Part shown: positions 38,367 through 50,150 of the stretch, in pieces | How positions within the stretch are numbered: position 1 is the first letter of the stretch | Layout: each line of letters begins with the position of its first letter | Notes under the pieces: generated by a model | Database searches by the model: none | What the model saw: the letters and a program-made list of their open reading frames with translations, nothing else | What the model was told of the DNA's origin: nothing | DNA from: Hyperoplus lanceolatus | Lineage: Eukaryota; Chordata; Actinopteri; Uranoscopiformes; Ammodytidae | DNA length: 64,000 nucleotides | Assembly (NCBI GenBank): GCA_026929865.2 | Contig: CM049418.1 | Coordinates: forward strand, 4,611,501 to 4,675,500 | Direction of reading: 5' to 3' | Made by a program: the position numbers and the translations under genes

Positions 38367-38460
38367 TACTTTATACCTCTACTCCACTACTATTCAGTGG
38401 GAGACTTTTTAATCCACGACATCTGATAACTACAGTTACTAGTCACTTTACGAATTGACT

Positions 38461-39271
38461 ACTTTCAAAATAGTCATTTTTAATTCAAATATGCCAAACA
38501 TGTCACTGTTCCAGCTTCTCAAATATGAGGATCTGTGCCTCTGTGTGTTCTGTATATCTGTCCTCTTAAAATGCACCATCTCAGAAAAGGTTGGACTGAA
38601 TTATTTTTGACACATGGCAAGGAAGAAAACAACTTCTGTGTGTTTGCAAATTCCCCCACATTAGCCAGATCAGATGTGAAGTTTGACGGCAAGTGTTGAA
38701 GGATAAATCCATCAAAATATGCATGCATATTTATGCGTGAACAAAAAAATAAGGAAATTAATAATGTTATTTTGGTATTTCAAGCTGACTGAAGTTTGAC
38801 ATTTTGCTGATGAGGTATTAAGCATTTTAAAAGGTATAATTTTGTAATTGACAAATTTAAACTTTTAAAAACACCACAACTTGTTATTATGTTTCCTGTC
38901 AATAGCTATGCAATACAGTCGCATTGTCAGAACTCAAAGTACAAAATAACAAAGATTTGTAGGGGTCCACTAGGGAAGGCAAAATCAGGTTATGCGCACC
39001 CCATAGTCCAAAGAAGATTTCCAAGCTTTATCCAGTTCCGGAGACACAACTCATTACTCATCAGTGTACTGGGGTCATTTATTTCCCTTTGCTTTTTAAT
39101 ACGTTACACACCAGTGGTCGTGTGTCTTTGGGCCATCGGAGCTTTAAAACACAGTGGCTAGTGCGTGTAGTATGGGGGCTGCTCGTGCAGTATACAGTAC
39201 AATACCTGTGGTGCCTTTCATGCTTCAGGGCCCTCTAATTTCAATGGGAAGTTGCACATATTTCATGGATA

Positions 39272-39274
<3 letters not shown>
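38461..39274. other. Unassigned non-coding stretch
   Basis: AT-rich sequence with no recognised element or exon. Confidence 0.4.

Positions 39275-39304
<30 letters not shown>
39275..39304 (+). repeat. (GT)n microsatellite
   Basis: About 15 GT units. Confidence 0.95.
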
Positions 39305-39308
<4 letters not shown>

Positions 39309-42300
39309 AGGAGGCTGATGATGGACTGTACCCTACTCCCCCTGTGCGTTGCAGGCCATTGTAGGTTGTGGATCATTCGGTCCACAATCTTGTCTTCACA
39401 AATATATATGCAACTTCTGTTACTGCGTACTTTCAGTTCAACATGTTACAGTTTTTTTCCCTGTTCAAGCTCAAAGTCCAGTTGTATAAGCAGTACCACT
39501 AACATAACTTATCATGGGCTCAAGTCGCCTCACCAGAGAATAAATACCTGTTGAGAGTTCAGACCACAAAATATTATTGAGGTATTTGTCAAAAAAATAC
39601 AGCGCAACAATTCATTCGAAGCATGTTGACTAACTAAAGAAATATAAAGTATTATCTTACCTGTATGCAGAAGTTATTCCCAACAATATTGTCGCTGTTT
39701 TAAGCCTCAAGTGATACAGTAAAAGTAACTTTTGGATACACCGCAATCAACGGTTGATGCACAGCAGGTGTGTCCGCTGATTGCTCACTAAGATCACGTA
39801 AGCAAACGATGTCACAGGCCCAGACGTACTAACTCTGGCTTTAGATTTTTAGTTTTTTAATAAGATGCAATTGTACGCAGAATTAGTTAGATATTGCCAA
39901 ATCTGCATATTTATTCAAGCATAAAAAAAAATTGGAACAAATATATGATAGTTTGTTATGTAAGTATTCAACTGGCAAAGTTTCACGATGATACTGTATG
40001 TATTACTAACACATTTTACTCTATTCAACTGCATTATCTCACCTTAAAGGCAAATGCTTCTCTAATCTCCAAACTTGCTTGTTTGCTACATTGTATTGCA
40101 AACTAATAACTATTAAAACCAAGCATTTTCCCTAGTTTTCATGAAAATAAGTTCTCCATCTTCGATTGCTTAACTCCGGCCACCTGACCTAAAACACATG
40201 TACTCTTTGGATCATTCCCCCTAGGTGCGTTGGAGTAGGGACCTCCAGTGCTATCCCAGCTGTTTGGATTTGCCTCTCCTCAGGGCTAAAATAATGTGCT
40301 AGATTCTAATCAATACTGCACGCCTTGAGAAAGAATAGATCACCGAGCTACAGCTGGACTCCACCTCACTGTCCATCCCCCTGCTAGTTATGAATCAGCA
40401 TCCTCTTCCTCTAGAGAACACACACACACACACACACACAAACACCAGAACAACACTTACATACACACACACACAGTTAGAGAGAAGCTGAACTTTGACC
40501 TCTTGACATTTGCCCCCCTTGACCCCCTCTGTCTGATGGCCTATCGATTACGTCTGGCCCTAGCCTGCGTAATTGTTGCTTTGTAATTACTTCACATGTT
40601 GTGTTTTCAGATCCGCAAAACGGGCAATTTCGAAGAGCACTCGAAAACACACAGCACAAAAAGTCTCGATCTCATTTCAGGAAAATTACACCACACGTGC
40701 TACTTTACGGACTAATGCAGATGAATGGAATATAATTGCTTTCCACACGATAAAAATAAAAATTGTCTGGAAAAGCTGGAATAAAGATGGTAAAAAGTAA
40801 TCAGGCATATTTGGGGACTTCTCCAAAGGACTCAAGGTTTTGAGGCGCACTGAGAGGCTGCCTCCTATACTGTCCAATTTCCTGGCCTCATTGCCTGGGT
40901 AACCATGAGGAAATGAGGAGCCGACCTCTCTCTTGTTTTTTCAGTGGGGATTTGCGGATGGCAGTTCAGTCGATTGGAGTGTTCTCTGTTTTGGTTTGAA
41001 ATAGATTTGAGTGAGTCTTTGATATAATCGTGCAATAAGCCCCCATTTCATAGACAATGTGACACCAATAGCATTTTCAATATTCATGTCACATAAGCAA
41101 AGGTAAAGGGTAAACCATCCCAAAGCAATGAGACAAAAGCATTGTTTGCTAACTTAAATACATATAGATGTCATTCTACTTGTTGCCGTTGTATTTCAAA
41201 TGAAAAGAAAAAAGGAATCTTTGTTGTCTGTCACTCACCGACGCATCCAGCGAAAGATCTCAAACTCGCTGCTGCAAATTGAGTTTGTTGTGTATACAAG
41301 TACCTGCCAGATTTAATATTGAATGGATGATCCAGAAATGGATTTTTGATCCCGGGACAATGAGGGGAGATGTCTGTAACAACACAAGAATGGGAAGGAA
41401 GAAGAAGAAGAAAAATCCATAACCCTCTCAAGCTAAAATCCCGCTCCCGGGTGCAGAATATATTATGCTCTCTCACTTGCTCTTTTTCTCCCTCTTTTTC
41501 ACGAGTTGTTTTCATGTAAAGAAAAACCTATAGGCTTGACCTCTGCGTCAGTTTGCCTTTGGCGATCTGCCGATTGCAAGTTTTCAATAGTTGATCCTCG
41601 GGGAGGGATCCAAGTCAAACCCTATAAATATTTCAAGACTACTTCTTGCTCCCCGGACCCCCTCTTTCTAACACACTCCCCTCTGTTGGCAAAGCAAACC
41701 CCAGCCTGTTTACACTTGCCACTTACTTGTCATTGCTTTAAATTCAGCCTTGTGCAGTGGCTTAATGAGAGAGGCACAATATCAAATTGCATGTAAAAAA
41801 TGTTTTGCCAACAATCAGACCCCCTCTCACTCAATGGATTCATGGATGCCGATCAATAAAAATAAAAGATTCGCTGAGGAGAGGAAAAAACACACAGGCA
41901 TAAGCTTGTGCTTAAAACAGATACAGTGCTGTGAGTGACAGATTTCCATGTTGGAGAAAGGGATCCCGTAAAAAAATTAAATGCTGAAGTGTTGGGAGTC
42001 TTTAGAGATACATCTCGACATCTGGTCGCCATCTGAGCAAACCTGGAGCAAGGCCAAGGACTCTCCAAACAAAAATGACTTCATTATGGGGGAATTATCA
42101 CTGGATAGTTGGAACAATATCACAAGCTCATAGGAGCCATTATAGATGAAAACTGCAGGAAAGTTTGTGTTGGAGTAATAAGTGAATGCATTAAGTCCAA
42201 ACTTGTAAACAAAATCAATTTTGGCCACTCAAGTCAAAACCAATTGTCATTTTACTTTTAGTGTATATGAAGCAAGATATTACTGTGTGCAGCATGGATC

Positions 42301-45300
42301 AGGCTACAATAAAGGCAAAAAACAAACATTTAATTTGCACCCATCTACCTGCAGAACTCATCTTCCCCTGCTGATGATATAAAGTGACACTATTTGTTCA
42401 CATAAAAATGTGCGCCGTTCATAACGTGGTATTTATATCAAGGCTCTTAAGCTCTTTGAAGTGATAAAAATTGCTCTTAGAGGTACATAAAAAAATACAA
42501 CAGTCTGTGGGCTTAACAGTTTTAATTGTTACTTTTAAACAAAGGCATAGAGGCGGGTATAAGAGGATCAGTGTGACAAAGAGTCCCAGCGGTCCCTCTA
42601 GCAGGCACAATACTCCAAAGGCGAGAACAAAACAGCGTTGGAGAACTTCCAGGAATCCATTTTAACATCAGCACGCGACACATCAGGTCCCCATGAATGC
42701 CAACAACAGCAACCTCTGCCGTTATTAAATTATATGCACTAGAGATTAGTTAAGTTTCCCAGTATCAGGTATTTTTTAAATAATATTGCTCCACAGATGC
42801 CACAAATCCAAGTTTATAAAGGATGAGGGATAACAAGCTAGTCCTCGGAGCTGCTCGCTAATTGTCAAGCTCATTATTTTGTTGTTGCCTGGTGAGAAAG
42901 TCCAATGATATTTATTTGTTGATGCCCCCCCGAAAAGTGGCTTCAAATCTTAGGTGTTTCTCCATTTAAAAAAATCATGATTAAATAAGACATTTTAAAA
43001 AAGTATAATTTGTTCAGAGTTTAACAACCGAAATCTCACATAATCTGCTTCATCAGTTTTGAAAAATATGGTTGATGGTTGAACCCAAACTGTTCTAAAT
43101 GTGAGAGAAAAAAAAAAAAAAAATCCAAAATAAAATTAAAGGACTCCATCATATTCTGAAGGGTTATGTGAATGTTAACCAACTTATAATGTTTACAACA
43201 TTAAGGTTTTGAACCTAACAGCAGATTGTGTGTTAACTGCGACACAAACAGGAGGATAAGTGCTACAAATGGCTTACAAAATCCCCATGTGACAACTCTG
43301 ACGTATTTGGTGGATGCATGTAAGCCTATTGACAGGTGGAAAAAGGTTGTTTGGGATGGATGGCCCACTAAATTGTGTTTTAGTGCTACTGTAAACAGGA
43401 TTAGCATTGGCAGGTATCAGGCTACAAGGGATACAAAGCGCTCCCAGCTCTGTGGGGACTGGACACATGCAAATACCGGCTAATGAACTGGGGCTTGTTG
43501 TTTGTAACGAGGGAAAGAGATGAGCTATAGGGGGAGAGAGAGAGAAAAATCAAGTTGAGGGACAACAAGCGAATGGGCACAAAATTGATTAGTTTGGAAA
43601 ATGTCCAGCAGGGTCAGTTTTTTTTTAACGGCTTATGGAGGATTTCCAAATAGGTGCACAAGCGCAAAACTTTATTTGAGGCACAATCCTTTTGTTCTGT
43701 GTATCCCTCCACGAGTCAACGTTGGAGCCAATATATCTACCGTATCCCCATTGAAATCTAAAGGGTGCTGCATCAAGCTGTCTTCTCCGTAAAGATGGGA
43801 CTTTATTGGGGCCGTCTAAATCTGTCCTGTTACGCGGTGGGGCGAACAATGAAGAGGACGGTGGAGAAAAATGGACGCCACCTGGCAGTTTGAAAGAAGG
43901 ACAGCCGTTTCCCTGCTGTAATCCATTCAGTTTAATCACCTGGGGGGCCCAACGATAGAAGCATCACCCCCCCCCCAACACTATTCACTGGCGGCACAGT
44001 GATGAAGTGCTGGGCCAGAGGAGAAAGCCAAGTGTCCCCTTTTTAAGAGATGATCAGCAATCGTGTTTTTACAACCGAACTCTTGTTTTTCCTCCTTTCT
44101 GCTACAGTTCCTCAACTACCTGGGCGTGAGAACAAACTGATACATTTTTCCTCCATCGCATACACACACACACTAAATATTTGGTTTCACCTATTCAGTA
44201 GAGGAGCCGCTGTAAATCGTAGTGTCTGTGGGGAGAGATCGAAAGCAATTACCTTTAGACGGTGGCCGTCATGAGCCGAGCGTGCATAGCCTAATGGTTG
44301 ACTCGCACTCTCAACTGCTCCCTCCCACTCCGCCTTAGCTCTGTGTGCATACAATGTCACCAACGGATCGATAGGTAAAAGCGGTAAGTGGACCTCGCTA
44401 CTCCCTTTTGACTGCTTTGCAAGACGTGCTACTGTATCCGCGTGTTATATACTTTATACCACCATCAGTGTTGGAAAGAATAATCTGACTCCTGAGTTAC
44501 ACATCAAAACTTACCATACCTGTTGTTAATTGTAAAGACACATAGAAAACTTCTCTAGAGTATTATACCAGATTATACTTTGTACGTTTCTGAAGGGGAA
44601 TAATGCACTAAAATCCATAGATTTTTAATGTCTGTGGATGTCTGTTGAATGACATTAGGTAATGTGCATTGACCAAATGTAAAAACTGTGTTCTGGAGAA
44701 TAAACACATGGCTTTGAATTCAATTGTGAATTGTGTTTTTCTTACACTTTGCTTACTGCCAGCAAGCATAATTTAGTTGGACTATCGTACAATTGATAAT
44801 AACATTATGCAGTGCTGTCACTTTGATTATAATACATTATGGCCACGACTCATAATACTTTATAAAACTTGTTATAAATTGTCATGCATTATTATACACA
44901 TAAACAAAGCCTTGCAAATGCACGATAATGTCTTATCGATGTGCTTATAGAGCATTATAGACATGGCCTTCATTGAAAGTGTAACAAGATATTGTTCGGG
45001 TGAAACACTATTGACACGCTTTAACCTGCGTTTCCACCTCGCAACAGTGCAGAAAAAAGTCAATTCTCATTTGGAAAGGTGGCAGCGCGGCTATGGGGAC
45101 CAGTGAAGGGAGGGGTGAGGGGGGTTATTGGAGGTCAGCAGAAGCCTGGAGGGGTCAACGGGGCCAGAGGTTAGGGATTGGCCCAAGGTCAAGGTGACAG
45201 CGGGGTATCTGTGCAGGGGGAGCCCTTCATCTCCACCGTGGCCTTGGCCCAGATCAATACCATTAGAGAATCTGTCTGATCCAGTATCCCCCTCCCTTCT

Positions 45301-47548
45301 GCTATCCTTTTCCTTTTTTCTCCCTTTACTACAGCTCTTCCTGGCTATAATATCTCCTATTTCCACTTCCTTATTTCTTACCTCAGCCTTATTCACTCTT
45401 TAGTGGATTCATTTAATCGGTTGTCGCCTCGCTTCCATAGTTTTTTTTCTTCTTTTTTCCGGCACTTATGAAGGAGCAGGTCTCATCTTGATACTGACCC
45501 CCCCTATGCCAAACCCCTCGACTCCCGGGGCCCCCACGCTAGAGAAACGGACAGGCGGAGATAACTCGGGTCCACATATTGTTTGAACAGCATTTTTATT
45601 AAGCCGGGGCCGCTCTCTTTAATATTTACATTGGTGCATTGGAGAGCTTCGGAAACGCTTTAGGCAATTACACACATGACCAAGTCGATAGCCACAGAAA
45701 CAGCAAAAAAAAAGAAAGGCCTTTATCACGCCGCCAGGAGAGTATTGCCAATTCCGTCGCCCCGGCCCCGTTGATGTAGTTTGTATTTCAATTAAAAAAA
45801 GGGGTCCGCAATACTGGTCTTTTATTCAAAGTCAGTGTCGTAAGGAGGATCCACAAAATGCAGTCAGAATGGAGTATTTTGTGTGCGGGGTGTAATAATG
45901 CGGGGACATCACACACGCTGGCGTTTGGACTCATAATGCAGGGTTGCAGTATTTCAGTGTAACGGGACGTTCACGGCTGAATGGTGAAAGTTTTTAACTC
46001 CACTGTAAATGCAAATGGGTTGCATTGTTGGAAGACTTCGCCGGGGAGTTCATGGCCCCTGTTTTGTTATTCAATTGGATCGTTTTCAAGAGGCCTGGTG
46101 TCAATATGAAAAAATGGCTGTTTTTTGGTAACGTAAAAAAAAAATGACAGAAAGGAAAATCACTTGTTTGAAAAATAAATTCAGGAACTGTGTCGTACTT
46201 GTCTTGATTGTAATCGAGCATTTTCCCCTTTGTGTCTTCTGTAATCTAACAGAACTGGCAGTGTTTTTCACTTATATCACAGAAAAAGACTTTAAATGTT
46301 GAAAATATGGGGATTTGTTTTTTCTGGGAACCAATTTACAGCATAAGAACCACACAAACTATCACTCGCTCGTTATGTCTAATGCAACATACAGACCGTG
46401 CCCTCCTTTGATTGCGACAGAAGACCAGCGCAAAAAGCAAAACACTTCACCCTAAACACACATTTTCACACCGGCCTCTTCAAATTCAAATCAATAACTG
46501 CTCCTATTCTGCAGTGTAGGTGTGTGCTGCTCAATCTCCCCCTTGTATTTTGCATTGTTAGCAGCTGTGCTGGAAATTACCCCCCCCTTCCAGATTTTTT
46601 CTAAAAGCCTCAGTGGCTTGGCCGCCCAAGAAACAAACAGATAAACAAAAGCAACAGAGAGGGCTTTGGCAATCAGGGGATTCTAATAACGTATATGAGG
46701 TTGGGCAAGGAAGCGAGGTATGCTTTGAAGTGCTCCCCAACCCTATCTGTGCACCCCCCCCTCCACCGTGGTCTTGCCAGCATACAAGCACCCATCAACG
46801 GACAGGCAAAGGCAGGCACAGTGTGTATGCTTGGAGGATCATAGGTGGCTTTGATAATCACTCCCATACTCCTAAAACAAATGCAATTACTAAGTTAATT
46901 GTGTTCAAAGTGGAGGCTGGCAGTGGAAGGAGAAAGTCAGCAATCATGACTGTGCTGACGGTGCAGTGAGCGTGGAGAATAATGGATGCATGCGGGGCAA
47001 ATGCCGGGGGGGGGGGGATTATAGTGGTGCATGGTGGGTGTTGGGAGATGATTGCAGAAGGGGTATAAGGGATGGGGTTTTTGTAGAAATGGATTCGAGT
47101 TCTTTTTTTTGATGAGCGGTTTGGGAGTGCAGGTGACACTATGCTGAGAAATGTGTCTGTGAGCGCCACCCAGCTTGACCTGCCATTTATCAGAGGATAA
47201 ACAGCGGGGGTCACCTGACCAGTGTGGGCTGCCCAGCTATTGGCCGGCCAGGACTGCTTAGTATGCGGGTGCCATTGCGCTGCCGGGGAGCTCGCCTTTT
47301 GCACACCACCACGTCCCCTCCATCACAATGAATTATTGGCCAGAGGGGTTTGATCAATTTGAATGGGCTGCATCCTAAGCCATGGCCAGAAGAAGGGGAT
47401 AGAGTGTGCATGTATTCATTGTATGAGTAAGATGAGAAGGAGAGGGTGGGGGGGGTTGTCAGAAAGTTGTGTATTTTGTAACTCTGGGTTCTCTTCCTTT
47501 TGCTTTTTTTCTCTCCTGACTCTAAATATTTCCTCCCTCCAGAGAGAA
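39305..47548. other. Long non-coding region, candidate enhancer block 45590-46290
   Basis: A CA tract lies at 40420-40440. Sequence near 44760-45020 with repeated TTATAATGCATTAT-like words recalls a fish repeat but has no clear ends. The block 45590-46290 is transposon-free, low in simple sequence and lacks coding frames. G/C homopolymers occur at 43967-43977 and 47007-47018. No host exon recognised. Confidence 0.4.
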
Positions 47549-47568
47549 GGGAGGGGAGGGGAGGGGGG
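47549..47568 (+). other. G-quadruplex-type motif
   Basis: Four runs of three or more G separated by single A bases (GGGAGGGGAGGGGAGGGGGG), the canonical form for a stable quadruplex. Confidence 0.8.
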
Positions 47569-47795
47569 TTAGAGGGGTGACAACAGATGTGCTCCCTCCT
47601 TCAGAGAGTGGCTTGTTTGATGGTGACAGTGGAGCGTATCATGTAGCCCGAGGTGCTAACAGTAAATATTACAATACCACAAGATGCTCACTGCAAACAC
47701 CATTTCTTGCTCTCTGCCAGTCAATTTCTCTCTTTTTTTACCCCTGCGGTGCCGCTATGTTGATGGAACCAAGAACCAAGAGAAGAATACTGTGA

Positions 47796-47800
<5 letters not shown>

Positions 47801-47831
<31 letters not shown>
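47801..47831 (+). repeat. (GT)n microsatellite
   Basis: About 15 GT units, directly before a hAT-like relic. Confidence 0.95.
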
Positions 47832-47832
<1 letters not shown>

Positions 47833-47839
47833 ATATATT

Positions 47840-48050
47840 GGGGCTGTGCTACAAAATAGATACGGCAATTTATCGTGATATTTATTTTCGTAATATCTCT
47901 ATCGTATCAACCCATTAATTCATACTTTGAAAACACATAATTATAAGCAAGTTTTCAACTGACAACAATGCATCTTGATAATATCATATGTTGACCAATG
48001 TATCGCAATGCATATCGTATTGTGAAGTCCTGGCCAATACCCAGCCCTTA
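47840..48050. mobile_element. Short hAT-like MITE relic
   Basis: The right end reads TAAGGGCTGGGTATTGGCC on the minus strand and the left end GGGGCTGTGCTAC on the plus strand, an eroded inverted repeat. The interior is rich in ATCGTGATA/TATCGTATC words like those of hAT fish MITEs and the element at 2932-3869. No clear 8-bp duplication is seen. Confidence 0.55.
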
Positions 48051-48055
48051 TACGT

Positions 48056-48234
<179 letters not shown>

Positions 48235-48556
48235 GAGGCCAAGACATTTCCAAACATGATATTCAACCATGAGCCTCTTTCAAACACATTATGGTCAACT
48301 TAAGTCATGATGGAAAAGAAAGTAAATCAACAAGGCGCCATCAGCGAGAGAAAAAAATGGCACTTTAAAAGGGCTTTCTGCAGAATAATAGGCGTGCCCG
48401 GGATTCATGGGATTGCATTTGGCTTCCTGCGGTGCCGGGGTGTCTTTGGCTCGCTCAGTCATTTCAGACAGAGCAGTGGTGCCGTCCCACCCTGGGCGCT
48501 GTACAGATGGGCTCATGTGTGGAGAAATGAGCCGCGAGCAATCATTCTCTCTCCCA

Positions 48557-48558
<2 letters not shown>

Positions 48559-48644
<86 letters not shown>
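48559..48644 (+). repeat. (GT)n microsatellite, about 86 bp
   Basis: Uninterrupted GT units. The long open frame across it is a by-product of the repeat. Confidence 0.98.
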
Positions 48645-48645
<1 letters not shown>

Positions 48646-49399
48646 GACTTCTCCATGCTTTCTGTTTACCTCTCACTGCTTCCCCTCTCTGCTTGCTCTC
48701 CTCTTTCTCATCTCTGTCCCTTACCCAGTCTACCTCTTATTATCTCTCCCACCCTCCATACATCTAGCCCTTTTTCTTGGCTCACCCTCCATCTCTCTCT
48801 CCCTGTTGTGACACTGTGTCCTGGGGGCTGCGGAGCCTCTGTGTCTGTAGGGGGCCCTCGGCGGGAGGCCCCAGAAAGGAAAAAAAAAAACTCCAGCTCA
48901 CCGAGACACAGGAGCTCATCTCAGGCTCACGCTACCGGAAAATCTGCCCGTTCACGCTCCGACGCGCAGCCAGACGCGCTGATGGGAGGGAGATGTTGCA
49001 GAATAAAAGGAGAACCCTCTTGCTTTTGTTTTGGCGGGGAGCCCTTTCATATCGCAGTAGCCACACAGTACTATACAGTTGTGGGCTGTTGTTGTGAATA
49101 CCTACAGAGTTAGCTCACCTTCGTCTTTCTTCTTCACCCACACTGACCTGTAGTTTTTGTTTTTGTGAGGTTTTGAATTCATGGAGATTACCCCTTCGAG
49201 AAACACCAAGATGTATTTATTTTCTAACATCTCTAAGCAATGACAAGAGCATAGGAGTAGATGATCTGATGAAGCATCCCGCCTAATTAAACAAAACAGT
49301 GGATTTTATGAGATGGAAAAAAAAAAGAGTGATCCCAACTGGTTGTCTTATGACACTTGTGTGTGTCTCCTCCCCTTTACAGACACATGTGTATCATCC
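48645..49399. other. Non-coding stretch, CT-rich at first
   Basis: Pyrimidine-rich to 48800, then mixed sequence. No exon or element end recognised. Confidence 0.4.
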
Positions 49400-50150
49400 T
49401 GTAAGGGTTTGATTTCAAAACATTTTAAAGGCCTGAAAAGGTTACAAAAAAAGATGGCACCATCCACCACCGCCTCAAGTCCTTCCATAATATCAAGGTG
49501 AAGATGTATTTAGTTGTTTATTCTATCGTACTTCTTTGTCTTCCAACAGGTACATTTCCACAGGACTCTCTCTATATATAAAAACGCCTAAGGCTGTTAA
49601 CTTTGTCCTTACTGTGCTACTGTATAAACCTGGTGGTGCAACATGGCGGCCTCAGTTCCCTGCTCCTATGTAGATATAAAAGGCGTATTCTATGGAAATA
49701 CAATAAACAATAGCATTTATTTAAAGCAGCTCCGAGTAACATTTAAATATCTTTTAAACAGCCTCATGTCTTTCAGCTCCATGAGAGTACTTCGGTGACA
49801 CTGCATCAACTCATTGCAATCAGGTGTGTGTAGCACTTACTGGCATTAGTTGATGCTGTGCCACTAACTACTCTCACGGAGCCGAAAAGAGTCCGGTGCC
49901 CTCACACTTTCAACACACGGACATGCACTATATTGCTTCGTGATTATTTGAATCTCGCACGCCCGGCACGAGCTAGAAAACAGCTTCACGACAGCTGGCG
50001 TCGTAAAAATACTACCGCTTTTGTCCAAAGGGGCCGCCAAGGGACCAAGTTACTCGTAGTGGCTTTAAGTGATATATCAACTAATTAAACATATTAAAAA
50101 ATATATTCCATTTCTATCAAGAATGTTCTAAAAAATTATCTTCACTGCAC
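49400..50150 (-). repeat. Minus-strand copy of the 15747-16785 dispersed repeat, interrupted
   Basis: Reverse-strand similarity to 16450-16760: the words for CTTCACCT, TGATATT, GGAC/AAGACTTGAGGC, TCTTCCAAC and GGAGCAGGG occur in the same order. A TTAA-flanked element lies in it at 49721-50068. The right limit is uncertain. Confidence 0.65.
49725..50064. mobile_element. TTAA-flanked MITE, 340 bp
   Basis: Terminal inverted repeats AGCAGCTCCGAGTAAC and (reverse of right) AGCCACTACGAGTAAC agree at 13 of 16 bases. They are flanked by TTAA at 49721-49724 and 50065-50068. The sequence is unrelated to the TTAA element at 15851-16434. No frame with transposase features. Confidence 0.8.

Larger units (their letters stand above)
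36755..38460 (+). repeat. Dispersed fish repeat hosting TA element copy 2
   Basis: The left arm (GGAATGTAACTAAATAAATG to ATGCTACTTAA) and right arm (CTTTATACCTCTACTCCACT to about 38460) read as one interrupted repeat. From memory they match a common fish repeat containing ...TTTATGCTACTTTATACTTC... The TA element (36856-38165) and then a SINE (38171-38366) separate the arms. Confidence 0.65.

Noticed and set aside
33740..40060. Shared words between 33740-33840 and 39950-40060
   Set aside because: Probably two traces of an old repeat, but no ends could be defined, so not annotated as an element.
48307..49113. 268-residue open frame
   Set aside because: It runs through a long GT microsatellite (Cys-Val repeat) and the flanks show no protein family; stop-free simple sequence explains its length.
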